From an uncultured Fibrobacter sp. (GTDB lineage Bacteria; Fibrobacterota; Fibrobacteria; Fibrobacterales; Fibrobacteraceae): a DNA stretch of 33,328 bases. The notes under the pieces are model-generated. The model was not told where the DNA came from. It did no database searches and was given only the letters and a program-made list of their open reading frames with translations. The stretch spans positions 1-33,328 of the forward strand of contig CAMZGI010000005.1 in the NCBI GenBank assembly GCA_947306305.1, in the 5' to 3' direction. Each line of letters opens with the position of its first letter. Position 1 is the first letter of the stretch. Position numbers and translations under genes: made by a program. Below, one piece after another: positions 17,167 through 26,795 of this stretch.

Positions 17167-18180
17167 CTACTTCTTCTCCCCACGGTTCTTGGCGGCGACA
17201 TCCTTGTACTTGTTGTGGTCGGCGAGGTTTTTGCTAAAGAAGTGCGTGTGCGAGCCGTCGTCTTTTGCAACAAAGTAAAGAGCTTCAGTCTTGGCGGGGA
17301 AGAGCGTCGCTTCGATAGCCTTGCGTCCCGGATTCGAAATCGGGCCCGGCATAAGCCCTGCAAATTTGCGGGTATTATACGGATTGTTGCTGTTCAACTG
17401 GCTCTTGTAGATCGGCCCCGTCAAGTTCTTGAAGATGAACCTCACTGTCGGGTCTGCCCCGAGCGGCATCCCAATGCGAAGCCTATTGTGGAACACGCCT
17501 GCAATCAGCGGGCGTTCGTCGGGAATGCCTGTTTCTTCTTCGACTACGCTGGCGAGCGTCAACACGCGGTGCCAGTTGCCAAGCGTTTCCCACATCGACC
17601 CCTTGCGGTCTTTAAATTCGTCTCGCAGTTTGAGGTTCGCGGCGACCATCTGTCGCAGTATGGACTCTTCGTCGGAGTTGATGGCGAACTGGTAGGTGTC
17701 GGGCAGCAAGTATCCTTCGAGCGTTTTGCCTTCGATGCCGAGGGATTGGGCGAACTTCGGGTCCTGGACTAATTTGTTCCAACGGTTGGAGTCGAGGGAG
17801 GGGAAGCTCTTTTGGATGTATGCCGGGATTTCCCACGAGGCTCGACCTTCGGGGATGGTCACCTTGCGGATGGCGCTTTTGCCGCTTTGGAACAATTTGG
17901 CGATTTCATCGAGCGTTTGGTGCGCTGGAACCTCGTACCACCCTGCTTTGAGGGACGGTTTGTTCAATTTGCACCATAAAGTGAATGCCAGCTCGTCCTT
18001 CCAGATGCCTTTTTCTTGTAAAATTTGTAAAACTTTTGTAGGGGAACTGCCCTTCGGAATCTCCAAAAGGACGGTATTTTCGTTATGTGAAACGGCTCCC
18101 AACCGTTTATTTACGTGGAAATACGCAAAAACGGCGAGTAAAACGATAATAATGGCGGTAATTGAAAAAATCTTCTTCAT
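17167..18180 (-). CDS. mltG: Endolytic murein transglycosylase MltG (YceG-like)
   Basis: N-terminal TM; ASVVEEETGIPDERPLIAGVFHNRLRIGMPLGADPTV; NPYNTRKFAGLMPGPISNPG; YFVAKDDGSHTHFFS. Confidence 0.93.
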   Translation of the reverse strand: MKKIFSITAIIIVLLAVFAYFHVNKRLGAVSHNENTVLLEIPKGSSPTKVLQILQEKGIWKDELAFTLWCKLNKPSLKAGWYEVPAHQTLDEIAKLFQSGKSAIRKVTIPEGRASWEIPAYIQKSFPSLDSNRWNKLVQDPKFAQSLGIEGKTLEGYLLPDTYQFAINSDEESILRQMVAANLKLRDEFKDRKGSMWETLGNWHRVLTLASVVEEETGIPDERPLIAGVFHNRLRIGMPLGADPTVRFIFKNLTGPIYKSQLNSNNPYNTRKFAGLMPGPISNPGRKAIEATLFPAKTEALYFVAKDDGSHTHFFSKNLADHNKYKDVAAKNRGEKK

Positions 18181-18276
18181 TGAGTAAAAATTTAAAAGAA
18201 ATTACAACGGATTGGCAAAATAAAAGGTATATTCGTATAGCATTGTTGAATATTTCCCTTGTTTTGAGGAATCGCT

Positions 18277-18720
18277 ATGAAAATGATGAAAAAAGTTATG
18301 TTTGTCGCCTTCGCTTTGCTGGTCGCATCTTCCTTTGCAGCCAAGAAGGTTAAGTCCAAGCTGGGCGATGTGGAACTCACCAAAGAAAAGGATGGTGGCT
18401 CCGTAGTCTGCACGGCTGGCTTTAACGACGAACTCACCGTCTTGAAGGAAGGTGAAACCGAAGTCCTCGTGAAGGGCAGCTGCGGTCAGGGCTGGGTTCC
18501 GAAGGCCAAGGTGGAATACGTCGCACAGAAGGCTGGTGACAAGTCCTTGAAAATCGACGACGTGGACATCGTGGGCTGGCTCGATAACCCGAGTGCCGTG
18601 TTCGTGTTGGAAAACGACGACATCGACTTCGACGGTGTGAACATCGACCGTGACTTCAAGGAATACTTGCAGCACACGATGGACCGTGAACAGATTGAAA
18701 TGCACAACAACGAAAACTAA
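18277..18720 (+). CDS. Secreted or periplasmic hypothetical protein
   Basis: Signal peptide-like MKMMKKVMFVAFALLVASSFAA; own terminator downstream. Confidence 0.7.
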   Translation: MKMMKKVMFVAFALLVASSFAAKKVKSKLGDVELTKEKDGGSVVCTAGFNDELTVLKEGETEVLVKGSCGQGWVPKAKVEYVAQKAGDKSLKIDDVDIVGWLDNPSAVFVLENDDIDFDGVNIDRDFKEYLQHTMDREQIEMHNNEN

Positions 18721-18745
18721 TTGTTGATACATTCATGAAGGTTTG

Positions 18746-18771
18746 ACCCGCGCCTAGCTCGCGGGTTTTTT
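18746..18771 (+). terminator. Rho-independent terminator
   Basis: ACCCGCG-CCTAGCT-CGCGGGT followed by TTTTT. Confidence 0.85.
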
Positions 18772-18784
18772 GCGTTGTTTGCAC

Positions 18785-18810
18785 GTCATGGCGGACTTGA
18801 TCCGCCATCT
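18785..18810. repeat. Dispersed extragenic palindrome
   Basis: GTC-ATGGCGGA-CTTGA-TCCGCCAT-CT; same layout as 8283-8307. Confidence 0.6.
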
Positions 18811-18822
18811 AGCCGGAATCTG

Positions 18823-19734
18823 TTACTTTTTGATTTTGTCGATTAAGCGTTTGGCTGGGAATCCGACGAGCTGGAATCCCTTTTCCCATATAAAGTCTTT
18901 AATGCGTTCGGCTTTGGTCTCGTTGCATTTCGGGAGCCAATTCGCGTCAAAGTCTGCATCTAGCCCTGCGTTTAAAACGAGGCTTGCGTAGTCTTGGTTG
19001 AGCGCGTCGTAAGCGTGGTGGCGGACAAAATGTTTTTTCTCTTCGTAGCTAAAGCGGCGCTCTAAGAGCTTGCGCTTGATGAACCCTGCACCCTGCGCTA
19101 TGAGCTCGTTGTACGCAAAGAATACGGGGCGTTCCGTGTGGTAGAGCGATTCCATGGCGACATCGGCTTCGGTGAACTTTTCGCTCAAGCCCACTTCGAG
19201 CTTGCGGGTCACGTCGTAGAATTCCGTTTGCTCTGGCGTTTCGAGAATATGCAAGAAGAACACGCCAAAGGCGGCGGGTTTCATGTACAAAAAGAATGAT
19301 TGCAGGTGCGGCGCAAATTCGTCGTTGCGGGTCAGCGAAACGACGTCGGCGGGGCTTTGCTCCGCCCGGTCGAAAAACTCTTTGAATTTGTTCTGATAAT
19401 AGACGATGGAGTCGTTAATGAGCAGCAAGCGTTCCGTGTCTTTAGCCATAAAGCCGGGAATGTAATTGCCCGCTTTGTCTTTGCAGTTCGCTTGCAGTTG
19501 CAAATAACGCCGCCACATGCCAAAGTCGAACCCGCGATTTTCGGTCAGGAAAAGTTCAATGTGATTTTCCTTTAAAAAATCGTAGGTCTCGCTCGAAAGC
19601 GTTCGGTGGTTCGTGAGGAGCACGACCTTGAAATCGGTTTCGGCGAGATGCTTGAGCGCAAAGCGGACATAGCCGGGGAGGTCTTCCCCGGTTTGGTAAC
19701 TGGCGTAAAGGGCTACTTTATTGCTTGCTCCCAA
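18823..19734 (-). CDS. Rhamnan synthesis F (RgpF)-like protein
   Basis: KVALYASYQTGEDLPGYVRFALKHL, VVLLTNHRTL, TENRGFDFGMWRRYL, LLLINDSIVY. Confidence 0.75.
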   Translation of the reverse strand: MGASNKVALYASYQTGEDLPGYVRFALKHLAETDFKVVLLTNHRTLSSETYDFLKENHIELFLTENRGFDFGMWRRYLQLQANCKDKAGNYIPGFMAKDTERLLLINDSIVYYQNKFKEFFDRAEQSPADVVSLTRNDEFAPHLQSFFLYMKPAAFGVFFLHILETPEQTEFYDVTRKLEVGLSEKFTEADVAMESLYHTERPVFFAYNELIAQGAGFIKRKLLERRFSYEEKKHFVRHHAYDALNQDYASLVLNAGLDADFDANWLPKCNETKAERIKDFIWEKGFQLVGFPAKRLIDKIKK

Positions 19735-19737
19735 TAA

Positions 19738-22122
19738 TTACCTTCCTCTGCGGCCTCCGCGGCTGCTGCGTCCACGACCTTTTTCGCTAGACCTGCGTCC
19801 ACGTCTTGCTTCGCGCGGTTCGCTAGCGACGTGGAACCCTTCGCCGTCGCGAGAGCGGTTCTTGCGGAGTCCCTTGCGTTCACGTGCGTCACGGCCAGTG
19901 CGTTCAAAGCTCGGGCCGTCAAAGTCCCTGCGTCCACGGCGACCGCGAGAGACGTATTCCGGCACGTCGCTTTCGAAATCGTCTTCGTCTGGCTGGCTTA
20001 CGAGTCCAAGAGCTTCGGCGGCCGCAGCGCGGTCGGCACGTTCGTTGACGTTGCGGACATCGCGTTCTGTATCTTCGCGGCTGCGGCGTTTCTTGGGTTC
20101 TGCGCTCAGCTTTTCAGTGATGCTAAAGTCTGCCTGTCCGCGCAATGGATCGACGCGGAGGAGCTGCACCATCACCTTGTCGCCACGGCGGAATGTGCGT
20201 CCGCTACGCTTGCCAAAGGCAAGTCCCTGGTCGGGATTGAACACATAGAAGTCGTCGCCAGCGATGTCGCGGTAACGCACAAGACCTTCTGCAATCGGAT
20301 CGTCGATGGAAACGTAAATGCCCCATTCTTCGATGCCCGTGACAGTCGCTTCAAAATCGTCGCCAATGTGGTTCTTCAAAATCCAGCAGCTGCACACCTT
20401 GATGGCGATGCGTTCCACCTTCATGTTCTTGATTTCGTTTGCAGAAATCAAGTCGCAAACTTCAATCACGCTGTTCACGCGTTCGGCGGTGATTTCCTTG
20501 CCTTTGCGTGCAAGTTCACGATGGCACCAGAGGTCTGCGTAACGGCGGATCGGCGAGGTGAAGTGGCTGTAATCTTGCCAGTTCAAAGCGAAGTGCCCAA
20601 AGCTGTTGGAATCGTAATGGGCCTTCTGCATGCTGCGCAAAATGCGGTTCATGAGCGTCTCGTCGCCAGCGGCACGCTTGACCAAATGTTCGTACAGCTT
20701 AAATGCCGTCGGATTCAAGTTCGTGTCGCCGCTACGCGGCTTGCCCAAATCACGCAACATCACCGGAGCGTCCTTGAACAAATCCGGGTACATGTAGTAC
20801 AGTTCCATGATGTCCTTCGTGTCCGGAGCTTCATGGATACGGTAAATGCCTTGCAGCTTGCGCTGCTTGAGTTCCTTAGCGCAGCAGTTGTTCGCAATGA
20901 GCATGCATTCTTCGACCCACGAATTTGATTCGTCGTGTTCGCGCGGAACAATCTTGATGGGTTCGCCGTTCTCGTCGAATTTGCAGCCGTATTCCGTTGT
21001 CTGGAATTCGAGCAAACCTTCCTTGGTGCGGTTCTGCTTGAGGAGAGCGGTCACTTCGGCAAGAGCCTTGATAGAATCGTCGCCAGCTTCCATCATCTGC
21101 ACGGCCTGCTGGTATGTGATGCCCTTCGTGATTTTCACGACGCTGCGATGGAAGTCCCAAGAGAGAACGTTCGCGTGCTTGTCGAGTTCGATCATGCAAG
21201 TGAATGCGCAACGGTCAACGCCTTCGTGCAAACTGCAAACGCCGCTCGAAAGTTTTTCGGGGAGCATCGGCACGGCCGTCCACGGCAAGTATTGCGTATA
21301 ACTTCTTTCGAGAGCTTCTTCGTCGAGGTCAGAACCTTCGGGCACGTAGTAGCTCACGTCAGCGATATGCACACCGAGCTTGTAGCCACCATTTGCTGTA
21401 CGTTCCACGCTAATGGCGTCGTCATGGTCCATGGCCCCTTCGGGGTCAATGCAGAGAATATCGAGTTTGCGGTAATCAACGCGACCCTTGAAATCCTTTT
21501 CGGTCGGTTCCGTGATGGATTCCACGTACTTCTTGATGGCTGGGCTAAAGTCCTTGGGAAGATTGCTCTCTTCCATGAACTGCGTCTTGACTTCGTCCCA
21601 AGTCGCCTTGATAATTTCGGCGGAGCGATCGACCTTAGCCAAATAGCTGTGCTTGAGCTTCGGGTGCGGATAAAGCGTAAAGCTGATAGTTTCGCCTTCC
21701 TTGCCCGGAGCTTGCTTGCGGTGACACATCTCATAGACTTTGCCGGTATCGAGCTCGGTGACTTCCCAGTCTTCTTCACCGGTCTGGTGCAAAATGCCGC
21801 GCTTGACGCGTGTGCCAGAATCCTTCTCGGTTTGACGGCGGCTGCGTGCGCCCGGACGGCGGTTATCTTCGACACCTTGCTCTGCAAGTTTCTTGCGACG
21901 CTTTTCGCGTTTTTCTTCGAGCGGTTCACCATCGCCCAACTGGTATTCCTTGTGCGCAGAACGCTTTAAAACGCCACGCTCGATCATGTCGGCGAGGAGT
22001 TGCTTAAAAGCCATCTTCTGTTTTTTCGGGAGGCCGAGAGCGCTGCGGAGCTGGCTCCCTACCATGGGTTCGTCACGAAGGATTGCAATAATTTGTTCTT
22101 CGCTCGGTAATTCTTTAGCCAT
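19738..22122 (-). CDS. rnr: Ribonuclease R
   Basis: RNB domain IDPEGAMDHDDAISVE, SFGHFALNWQDYSHFTSPIRRYADL; C-terminal S1-like domain and RG/basic tail. Confidence 0.95.
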   Translation of the reverse strand: MAKELPSEEQIIAILRDEPMVGSQLRSALGLPKKQKMAFKQLLADMIERGVLKRSAHKEYQLGDGEPLEEKREKRRKKLAEQGVEDNRRPGARSRRQTEKDSGTRVKRGILHQTGEEDWEVTELDTGKVYEMCHRKQAPGKEGETISFTLYPHPKLKHSYLAKVDRSAEIIKATWDEVKTQFMEESNLPKDFSPAIKKYVESITEPTEKDFKGRVDYRKLDILCIDPEGAMDHDDAISVERTANGGYKLGVHIADVSYYVPEGSDLDEEALERSYTQYLPWTAVPMLPEKLSSGVCSLHEGVDRCAFTCMIELDKHANVLSWDFHRSVVKITKGITYQQAVQMMEAGDDSIKALAEVTALLKQNRTKEGLLEFQTTEYGCKFDENGEPIKIVPREHDESNSWVEECMLIANNCCAKELKQRKLQGIYRIHEAPDTKDIMELYYMYPDLFKDAPVMLRDLGKPRSGDTNLNPTAFKLYEHLVKRAAGDETLMNRILRSMQKAHYDSNSFGHFALNWQDYSHFTSPIRRYADLWCHRELARKGKEITAERVNSVIEVCDLISANEIKNMKVERIAIKVCSCWILKNHIGDDFEATVTGIEEWGIYVSIDDPIAEGLVRYRDIAGDDFYVFNPDQGLAFGKRSGRTFRRGDKVMVQLLRVDPLRGQADFSITEKLSAEPKKRRSREDTERDVRNVNERADRAAAAEALGLVSQPDEDDFESDVPEYVSRGRRGRRDFDGPSFERTGRDARERKGLRKNRSRDGEGFHVASEPREARRGRRSSEKGRGRSSRGGRRGR

Positions 22123-22124
22123 AA

Positions 22125-22874
22125 TTAAGCCTCCTTAATTTCTGTTGCTGCGGTGGCAAGTTCCGCCTGCTTGTAAGGCATGACGGATTCAATCAAATCG
22201 TGAGTTTCGTCGCGGAGTTCTGCCATTGGTTTGTCGGCGTAGTCTTCGTAACGGATAAGCGGATGGATCACCATCTTCACTTCGCCAGAATAGACCGCCC
22301 ACTTGACCTTGGGGAGAATTTTGCCTGTATTGATAAACGTGACTGGCAAAATGGAAAAATGCTGTTCTTTTGCCAAACGGAAAATGCCGTTTTGGAACTT
22401 GAACATGTGCCCGTCTTCGCTACGGTGCCCTTCGGGGAACACGGTGATGTTATAGTTCTGGTCAAAACGTTCCTGGAGACGCTTGCCAAGCCCTGCGTTC
22501 ATGCGGGGATTCTTGTGGATGGGAATGCTGCCTGTGCGGTTTAAAACCCAGCCGAATATAGGAGCCTTCCAGAGACTAGCCTTGGCCATGAAAGCTGCCG
22601 GCGTGATGGAATGCCAAATGACGTTGATGTCCAAAAAACTCTGGTGGTTGGCGACAATGACGTAGCCCTTTTCGTTAGGGATATTTTCGGCACCTGTGAC
22701 CGAAACCTTGATTCCGAACAACTTGAAAATGACATTTCGGAACATGTAAGTGCAAATTTTGGTGCAATCTTCCCAATGACCGCGGATACCGCAATAAAGG
22801 GTGTACGGGATGCCCGCGATGAGCATGATGGCAAAAACGGTAAAGTAATAAAGAAAAGCAAGAATGGCGCGCAT
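22125..22874 (-). CDS. 1-acyl-sn-glycerol-3-phosphate acyltransferase (PlsC family)
   Basis: NHQSFLD (HX4D), FPEGHRSEDG, N-terminal hydrophobic segment. Confidence 0.9.
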   Translation of the reverse strand: MRAILAFLYYFTVFAIMLIAGIPYTLYCGIRGHWEDCTKICTYMFRNVIFKLFGIKVSVTGAENIPNEKGYVIVANHQSFLDINVIWHSITPAAFMAKASLWKAPIFGWVLNRTGSIPIHKNPRMNAGLGKRLQERFDQNYNITVFPEGHRSEDGHMFKFQNGIFRLAKEQHFSILPVTFINTGKILPKVKWAVYSGEVKMVIHPLIRYEDYADKPMAELRDETHDLIESVMPYKQAELATAATEIKEA

Positions 22875-23009
22875 TGTCTCTACTTGTTGATGTGTTTATT
22901 TTGAACCTAAACAGTTAAATAGGTTTCTTTGGGTTTAATGTATATTTTTTGAGCGGCTTGAAACAGTTGTTTTTATTATATTCAACGTGAAAATCATGGA
23001 GTTTTAATT

Positions 23010-24077
23010 ATGGAAATTAAATGGCTTAACCCCGATGCAAAGTTTGACCGTCTTGTTTTGGCGGGTGATATCGGTGGTACGAATACGAATCTTGGTCTTG
23101 TGGGCTACAAGGATGGCAAGTTTACGCTCATTCTCGAAACCGTTTGCCCGAGCCAGTGCATTGAAGGGCTCGACGCTCCGATTCGCGAAACGCTCAAGGC
23201 TGCTGTCGAAAACCGCGCTGATTTGAAGCCGTCCCACATCTGCATCAGTGCTGCAGGCCCCGTTGCAAACAACAAGTGCGTCATGACCAACCTCCCGTGG
23301 AGCGTCGATGGCGACGCCATCACGAACGCGACCGGCATCCCGACGCTTGTCATCAACGACTTTATGGCCATCAGCTACGGCATCCCGACACTCGACGTCG
23401 ATGACCCGAAACAGATTTTCAAGCTCGTGCACACCGACGGAAGCACGCCTGCTCCGCAGGCGACGACCAAGGCCGTGATTGGCCCGGGCACCGGCATGGG
23501 CGTTGGATTCCTCGCCTTTGACGGACAAAAGTACATCCCGGCTTGCTCCGAAGGCGGCCACTCCACGTTTGCCCCGTTCGACAAGGATTCTCAGGACTTC
23601 CGCGACTACATGGAAAAGCGCATCGGTACAGTGCCGGGCGTTGAACCGCTCGTCTCTGGCATGGGTCTTGCTCATCTCTATGAATGGTGGCGCGACACGA
23701 AGGGCGTTCCCGATAACGAAGCCTTCAAGAAGATCGAAGAAACCGATTGGCACGACCGTCCGAAGTACATCAGCCGTGCAAGCGACACTGACCCGGTTGC
23801 AGCCGAAATGATGCGCTTGTTCGTGAAAATGCTCGCCCGCTTCGCCAGCGACGCAGCAACGCTGTTCCTCCCGCTCGGCGGTTTCTACCTCGCAGGTGGA
23901 ACGGTCCAGAAGGACCTCCGCTGGCTCGAACGCGATAACTTGTTCATGACCTGGTTCGAAAAGAACTACAACCCGAACATCCGCCCGCTTTTGAACAAGA
24001 TCCCGGTCTATGTGATCAAGGATTACAGCATTAGTTTGTACGGTGCTGCTAATGCTAGCTTGAATTTGCAGAAGTAA
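23010..24077 (+). CDS. glk: Glucokinase
   Basis: LAGDIGGTNTNLGLV, ISAAGPVANNKCVMTNLPW, LVINDFMAISYGIP, IGPGTGMGVGFL, EGGHSTFAP. Confidence 0.92.
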   Translation: MEIKWLNPDAKFDRLVLAGDIGGTNTNLGLVGYKDGKFTLILETVCPSQCIEGLDAPIRETLKAAVENRADLKPSHICISAAGPVANNKCVMTNLPWSVDGDAITNATGIPTLVINDFMAISYGIPTLDVDDPKQIFKLVHTDGSTPAPQATTKAVIGPGTGMGVGFLAFDGQKYIPACSEGGHSTFAPFDKDSQDFRDYMEKRIGTVPGVEPLVSGMGLAHLYEWWRDTKGVPDNEAFKKIEETDWHDRPKYISRASDTDPVAAEMMRLFVKMLARFASDAATLFLPLGGFYLAGGTVQKDLRWLERDNLFMTWFEKNYNPNIRPLLNKIPVYVIKDYSISLYGAANASLNLQK

Positions 24078-24086
24078 ACAGTACAC

Positions 24087-24151
24087 GTCATTCCGGCCTT
24101 CGAGCCGGAATCTGCGAAGACTGTGTCATCCTGAGCGAAGTCGAAGGATCT
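24087..24151. repeat. Two adjacent dispersed extragenic palindromes
   Basis: GTC-ATTCCGGC-CTTCGA-GCCGGAAT-C and GTC-ATCCT-GAGCGAAGTCGA-AGGAT-CT. Confidence 0.7.
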
Positions 24152-24173
24152 AGAGCGTAACTTTTGTGATGTC

Positions 24174-24206
24174 GCCCCGGACTTGTTCCGGGGTCGTCTT
24201 TTTTTA
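24174..24206 (+). terminator. Terminator between convergent glk and toxin genes
   Basis: CCCCGGA-CTTGT-TCCGGGG followed by TCGTCTTTTTTT. Confidence 0.75.
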
Positions 24207-24533
24207 TCGCATCAGGCGATTCCAAAGGGCATCTTCGAGGTCTCGCCGTGAATCGACAACCGCGAGAATTACAATTTGATTCGCTTGCTTGCGGTAAAAG
24301 ATTCTCCAGGGGGTGATAGATAATTCGCGGTAGCCACCAATCTGTAACGCCTCTAGCTCAACAGGAATTTTGCCCAAATCAGGGAACCGCTCAAGAAGCT
24401 GACATTCCTTCTTGATTTTTGCGAAAGTTTCGCGTGCATTTTGCATGCTGTCCGCTGCAATGAACGAGACGATAGACTTGAGATCGAATGCTGCCGATTC
24501 AGACCATACAACTAGATACTTCTTACTTGGCAT
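24204..24533 (-). CDS. Type II toxin, RelE/ParE family
   Basis: About 109 aa; LLERFPDLGKIP, YRELSITPWRIFYRKQANQIVILAVVDSRRDLE; overlaps the antitoxin gene. Confidence 0.87.
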   Translation of the reverse strand: MPSKKYLVVWSESAAFDLKSIVSFIAADSMQNARETFAKIKKECQLLERFPDLGKIPVELEALQIGGYRELSITPWRIFYRKQANQIVILAVVDSRRDLEDALWNRLMR

Positions 24534-24798
24534 TCAGTTCGCTCTCCAGAGAATCGAATAGGTCTTTCTGGTGGATGACTCGACCGCGGGCAACCTCGCC
24601 TTCGCTCTGTGCAAACAGCTTGAAAAGCTTTAGCCCGTCCTGCATTTTTTGGTAGGTGTCAACGTCGAGAATTACTCCGCGAGCCTCTCCATTCTGCGTT
24701 ACAATGTAAGGGGCATGTGATTCGCATACGTGGTCTAAAACCTTTGCTGCATTAGCCTTGATGTACGAAATAGGCTTGATGTTTTTGATTGTAGACAT
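24523..24798 (-). CDS. Type II antitoxin, Phd/YefM family
   Basis: PISYIKANAAKVLDHVCESHAPYIVTQNGEARGVILDVDTYQKM. Confidence 0.88.
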   Translation of the reverse strand: MSTIKNIKPISYIKANAAKVLDHVCESHAPYIVTQNGEARGVILDVDTYQKMQDGLKLFKLFAQSEGEVARGRVIHQKDLFDSLESELNAK

Positions 24799-24892
24799 GT
24801 TTCCCCTTTCTTTGCTGAAGGACTGAATTTGATACTAAATATAGTCTTATTTGCGAGTGGATGCAATGGGGGTGGGGTGTGGATTTGTGGGG

Positions 24893-24919
24893 CAGTTGTT
24901 TCCATTTTGGAAACAACTG
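24893..24919. repeat. Perfect 11-bp inverted repeat with 5-nt loop
   Basis: CAGTTGTTTCC-ATTTT-GGAAACAACTG between the TA operon and the HNH gene. Confidence 0.85.
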
Positions 24920-25051
24920 GAGGAATTTTGAAGAAGTTGTTCGCTTTTTGCAGAATTTAGGCTGTTGTAATTGCTTATCGCATCAATAAGTAGAATAAAT
25001 TCACTATTATTGCGTAATAATTAAACCATTTTGAATAAGAGCCTAAAAGAT

Positions 25052-26560
25052 ATGATAGATGTTAATCAAGAATATACTCGCGAAGTTGATTGTGAATATA
25101 AAGGTGAAAAATATAAAGTTCGAGATAATGGGGCTATCTTTCGTATGGCGAGAGAAGGTATGCCTAAACGTCCTAAAGATGAAGTATGGACTTTTGGTGA
25201 ATCGATAAATCGTGGCTATGCTTGCTTTTGTGGTGAGGCCGTGCATCGGATTGTTGCTGTTGCTTTTTGGGGAAATCCGCCTACTAAACAGCATGTGGTG
25301 GATCACATTGATACAAATCGTCAGAATAATCGTCCTGAAAATTTAAGGTGGTTAACCAAGCTTGAAAACATTCTACTAAATCCGATTACGAGGGCAAAAA
25401 TTGAATATTTGTGTGGTAGCGTAGAAGAATTTTTGGAAAATCCATCACAACTCAGTGGACATGAAAATGATGATGCCAATTTTGCTTGGATGAGAGCTGT
25501 TTCCCCAGATGAAGCACGAAATACTTTGATTAGTTGGGAAATAATGTTAAATAAGCCAAGACCGGAAATTAGAAGTAGGGGTAATCCCATTGAAGAATGG
25601 ATATTTGGACAGAATAGGGCTAATCAAAGAGAATTGAATTTTATTGATGATGTTGAATCTGTAGAAAATGATGATAATCAAAAAATAACGTTAGAAGAAG
25701 ATGGTGACATTCATCCAATATTATCCTCAAAAGTTAATGAAAGGTTAAAGGAACGTCCTATTTCCAAAACAGAGTTTATGGCTGCAGTTTTGCAAATTTG
25801 TGAAAATAAAGGCTGGAAGTACAAGAAATACTATAAAGCTAATGGTTGGAAAGCGGATATCCTTATTTCAACAGAAAACAGAAGTGTAGCAATTTCTGCC
25901 TTTAATTCGTCTGCGTCTGCTACGAAGTCTTTGCCTCAAATAAGTGTAGAAGGATTGACGTGGTATGGATTGATTCTTTCGACGAAAAAAGATGATATTT
26001 TGGGTTTATCTTGCTTTAGATTGCATCGAAATGAGAATGCAATGGAAGTCGTTGTAGCAGAAAATAATGTGTCGTTGGAATCGTTCTTAAAGAAAGCTTT
26101 GGAGAACAAGATTGAACATTTGACTAAGGCTAAAATAACGGCGGTAGATGTGCTGTTCGAACAAGTAGAGTGTTACTTTTGCCATGAACCACATTTTATT
26201 CATTATGTACGCTATTTGATAGATGAAAAAGGAAAGAAACGAGATCTTGCCTATGTTGATGATTATGATTTGCCCGATCTTCGATTTGGAGAAGAGATAT
26301 TGGAAGTTATTAAATATTATATAGATAGTCATCCAGAGAAGGGAATTGTAATGGGTGAAGTGAAAAAACGTTATAGCAGGACGATGGAACAAAGCTATAT
26401 GTCTTTTGGATGTCCTAAATGTGATGGGATTTTAGGTGATTTTTATCTAAATGATTTAGAGGCTTGTTTGATATATGAAACTGACGAAAAAAAGATGAAT
26501 CGAATTCAATTGAAAACACCCTTTGAAGTAAAAGTGAATGAATGGATTGTGAAGGATTAG
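25052..26560 (+). CDS. HNH endonuclease-domain protein with possible CoiA-like and zinc-ribbon C-terminal regions
   Basis: HNH_3-like VHRIVAVAFWGN...HVVDHIDTNRQNNRPENLRWLT; CYFC and FGCPKCDGILGDFYL Cys pairs; start could be TTG 25031 or ATG 25052. Confidence 0.75.
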   Translation: MIDVNQEYTREVDCEYKGEKYKVRDNGAIFRMAREGMPKRPKDEVWTFGESINRGYACFCGEAVHRIVAVAFWGNPPTKQHVVDHIDTNRQNNRPENLRWLTKLENILLNPITRAKIEYLCGSVEEFLENPSQLSGHENDDANFAWMRAVSPDEARNTLISWEIMLNKPRPEIRSRGNPIEEWIFGQNRANQRELNFIDDVESVENDDNQKITLEEDGDIHPILSSKVNERLKERPISKTEFMAAVLQICENKGWKYKKYYKANGWKADILISTENRSVAISAFNSSASATKSLPQISVEGLTWYGLILSTKKDDILGLSCFRLHRNENAMEVVVAENNVSLESFLKKALENKIEHLTKAKITAVDVLFEQVECYFCHEPHFIHYVRYLIDEKGKKRDLAYVDDYDLPDLRFGEEILEVIKYYIDSHPEKGIVMGEVKKRYSRTMEQSYMSFGCPKCDGILGDFYLNDLEACLIYETDEKKMNRIQLKTPFEVKVNEWIVKD

Positions 26561-26795
26561 ATTTTGCATAGTTTATTAAAGATTCTTTGAAAAAGGAAGA
26601 TGTTTGTTGCGGGTGGTATATTAATGTAAAAATGAAATTATATATTTGTGTAAATGAAGAAAATGAATAACCTTAACTACAAGTGTTGATTTAATTTGAC
26701 AATATATGTGAGTTTCACTACCATGCGCGACCACCTTCTTCCGTTTCATGCGAACGGACAAGTAACCGTAGGATAAAAGGAAAATGGTATAAAAT

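Noticed and set aside
20935-21969. 344-aa plus-strand ORF opposite rnr, plus 19831-20928
   Set aside because: Opposite a clear RNase R; shadow ORFs from codon bias.
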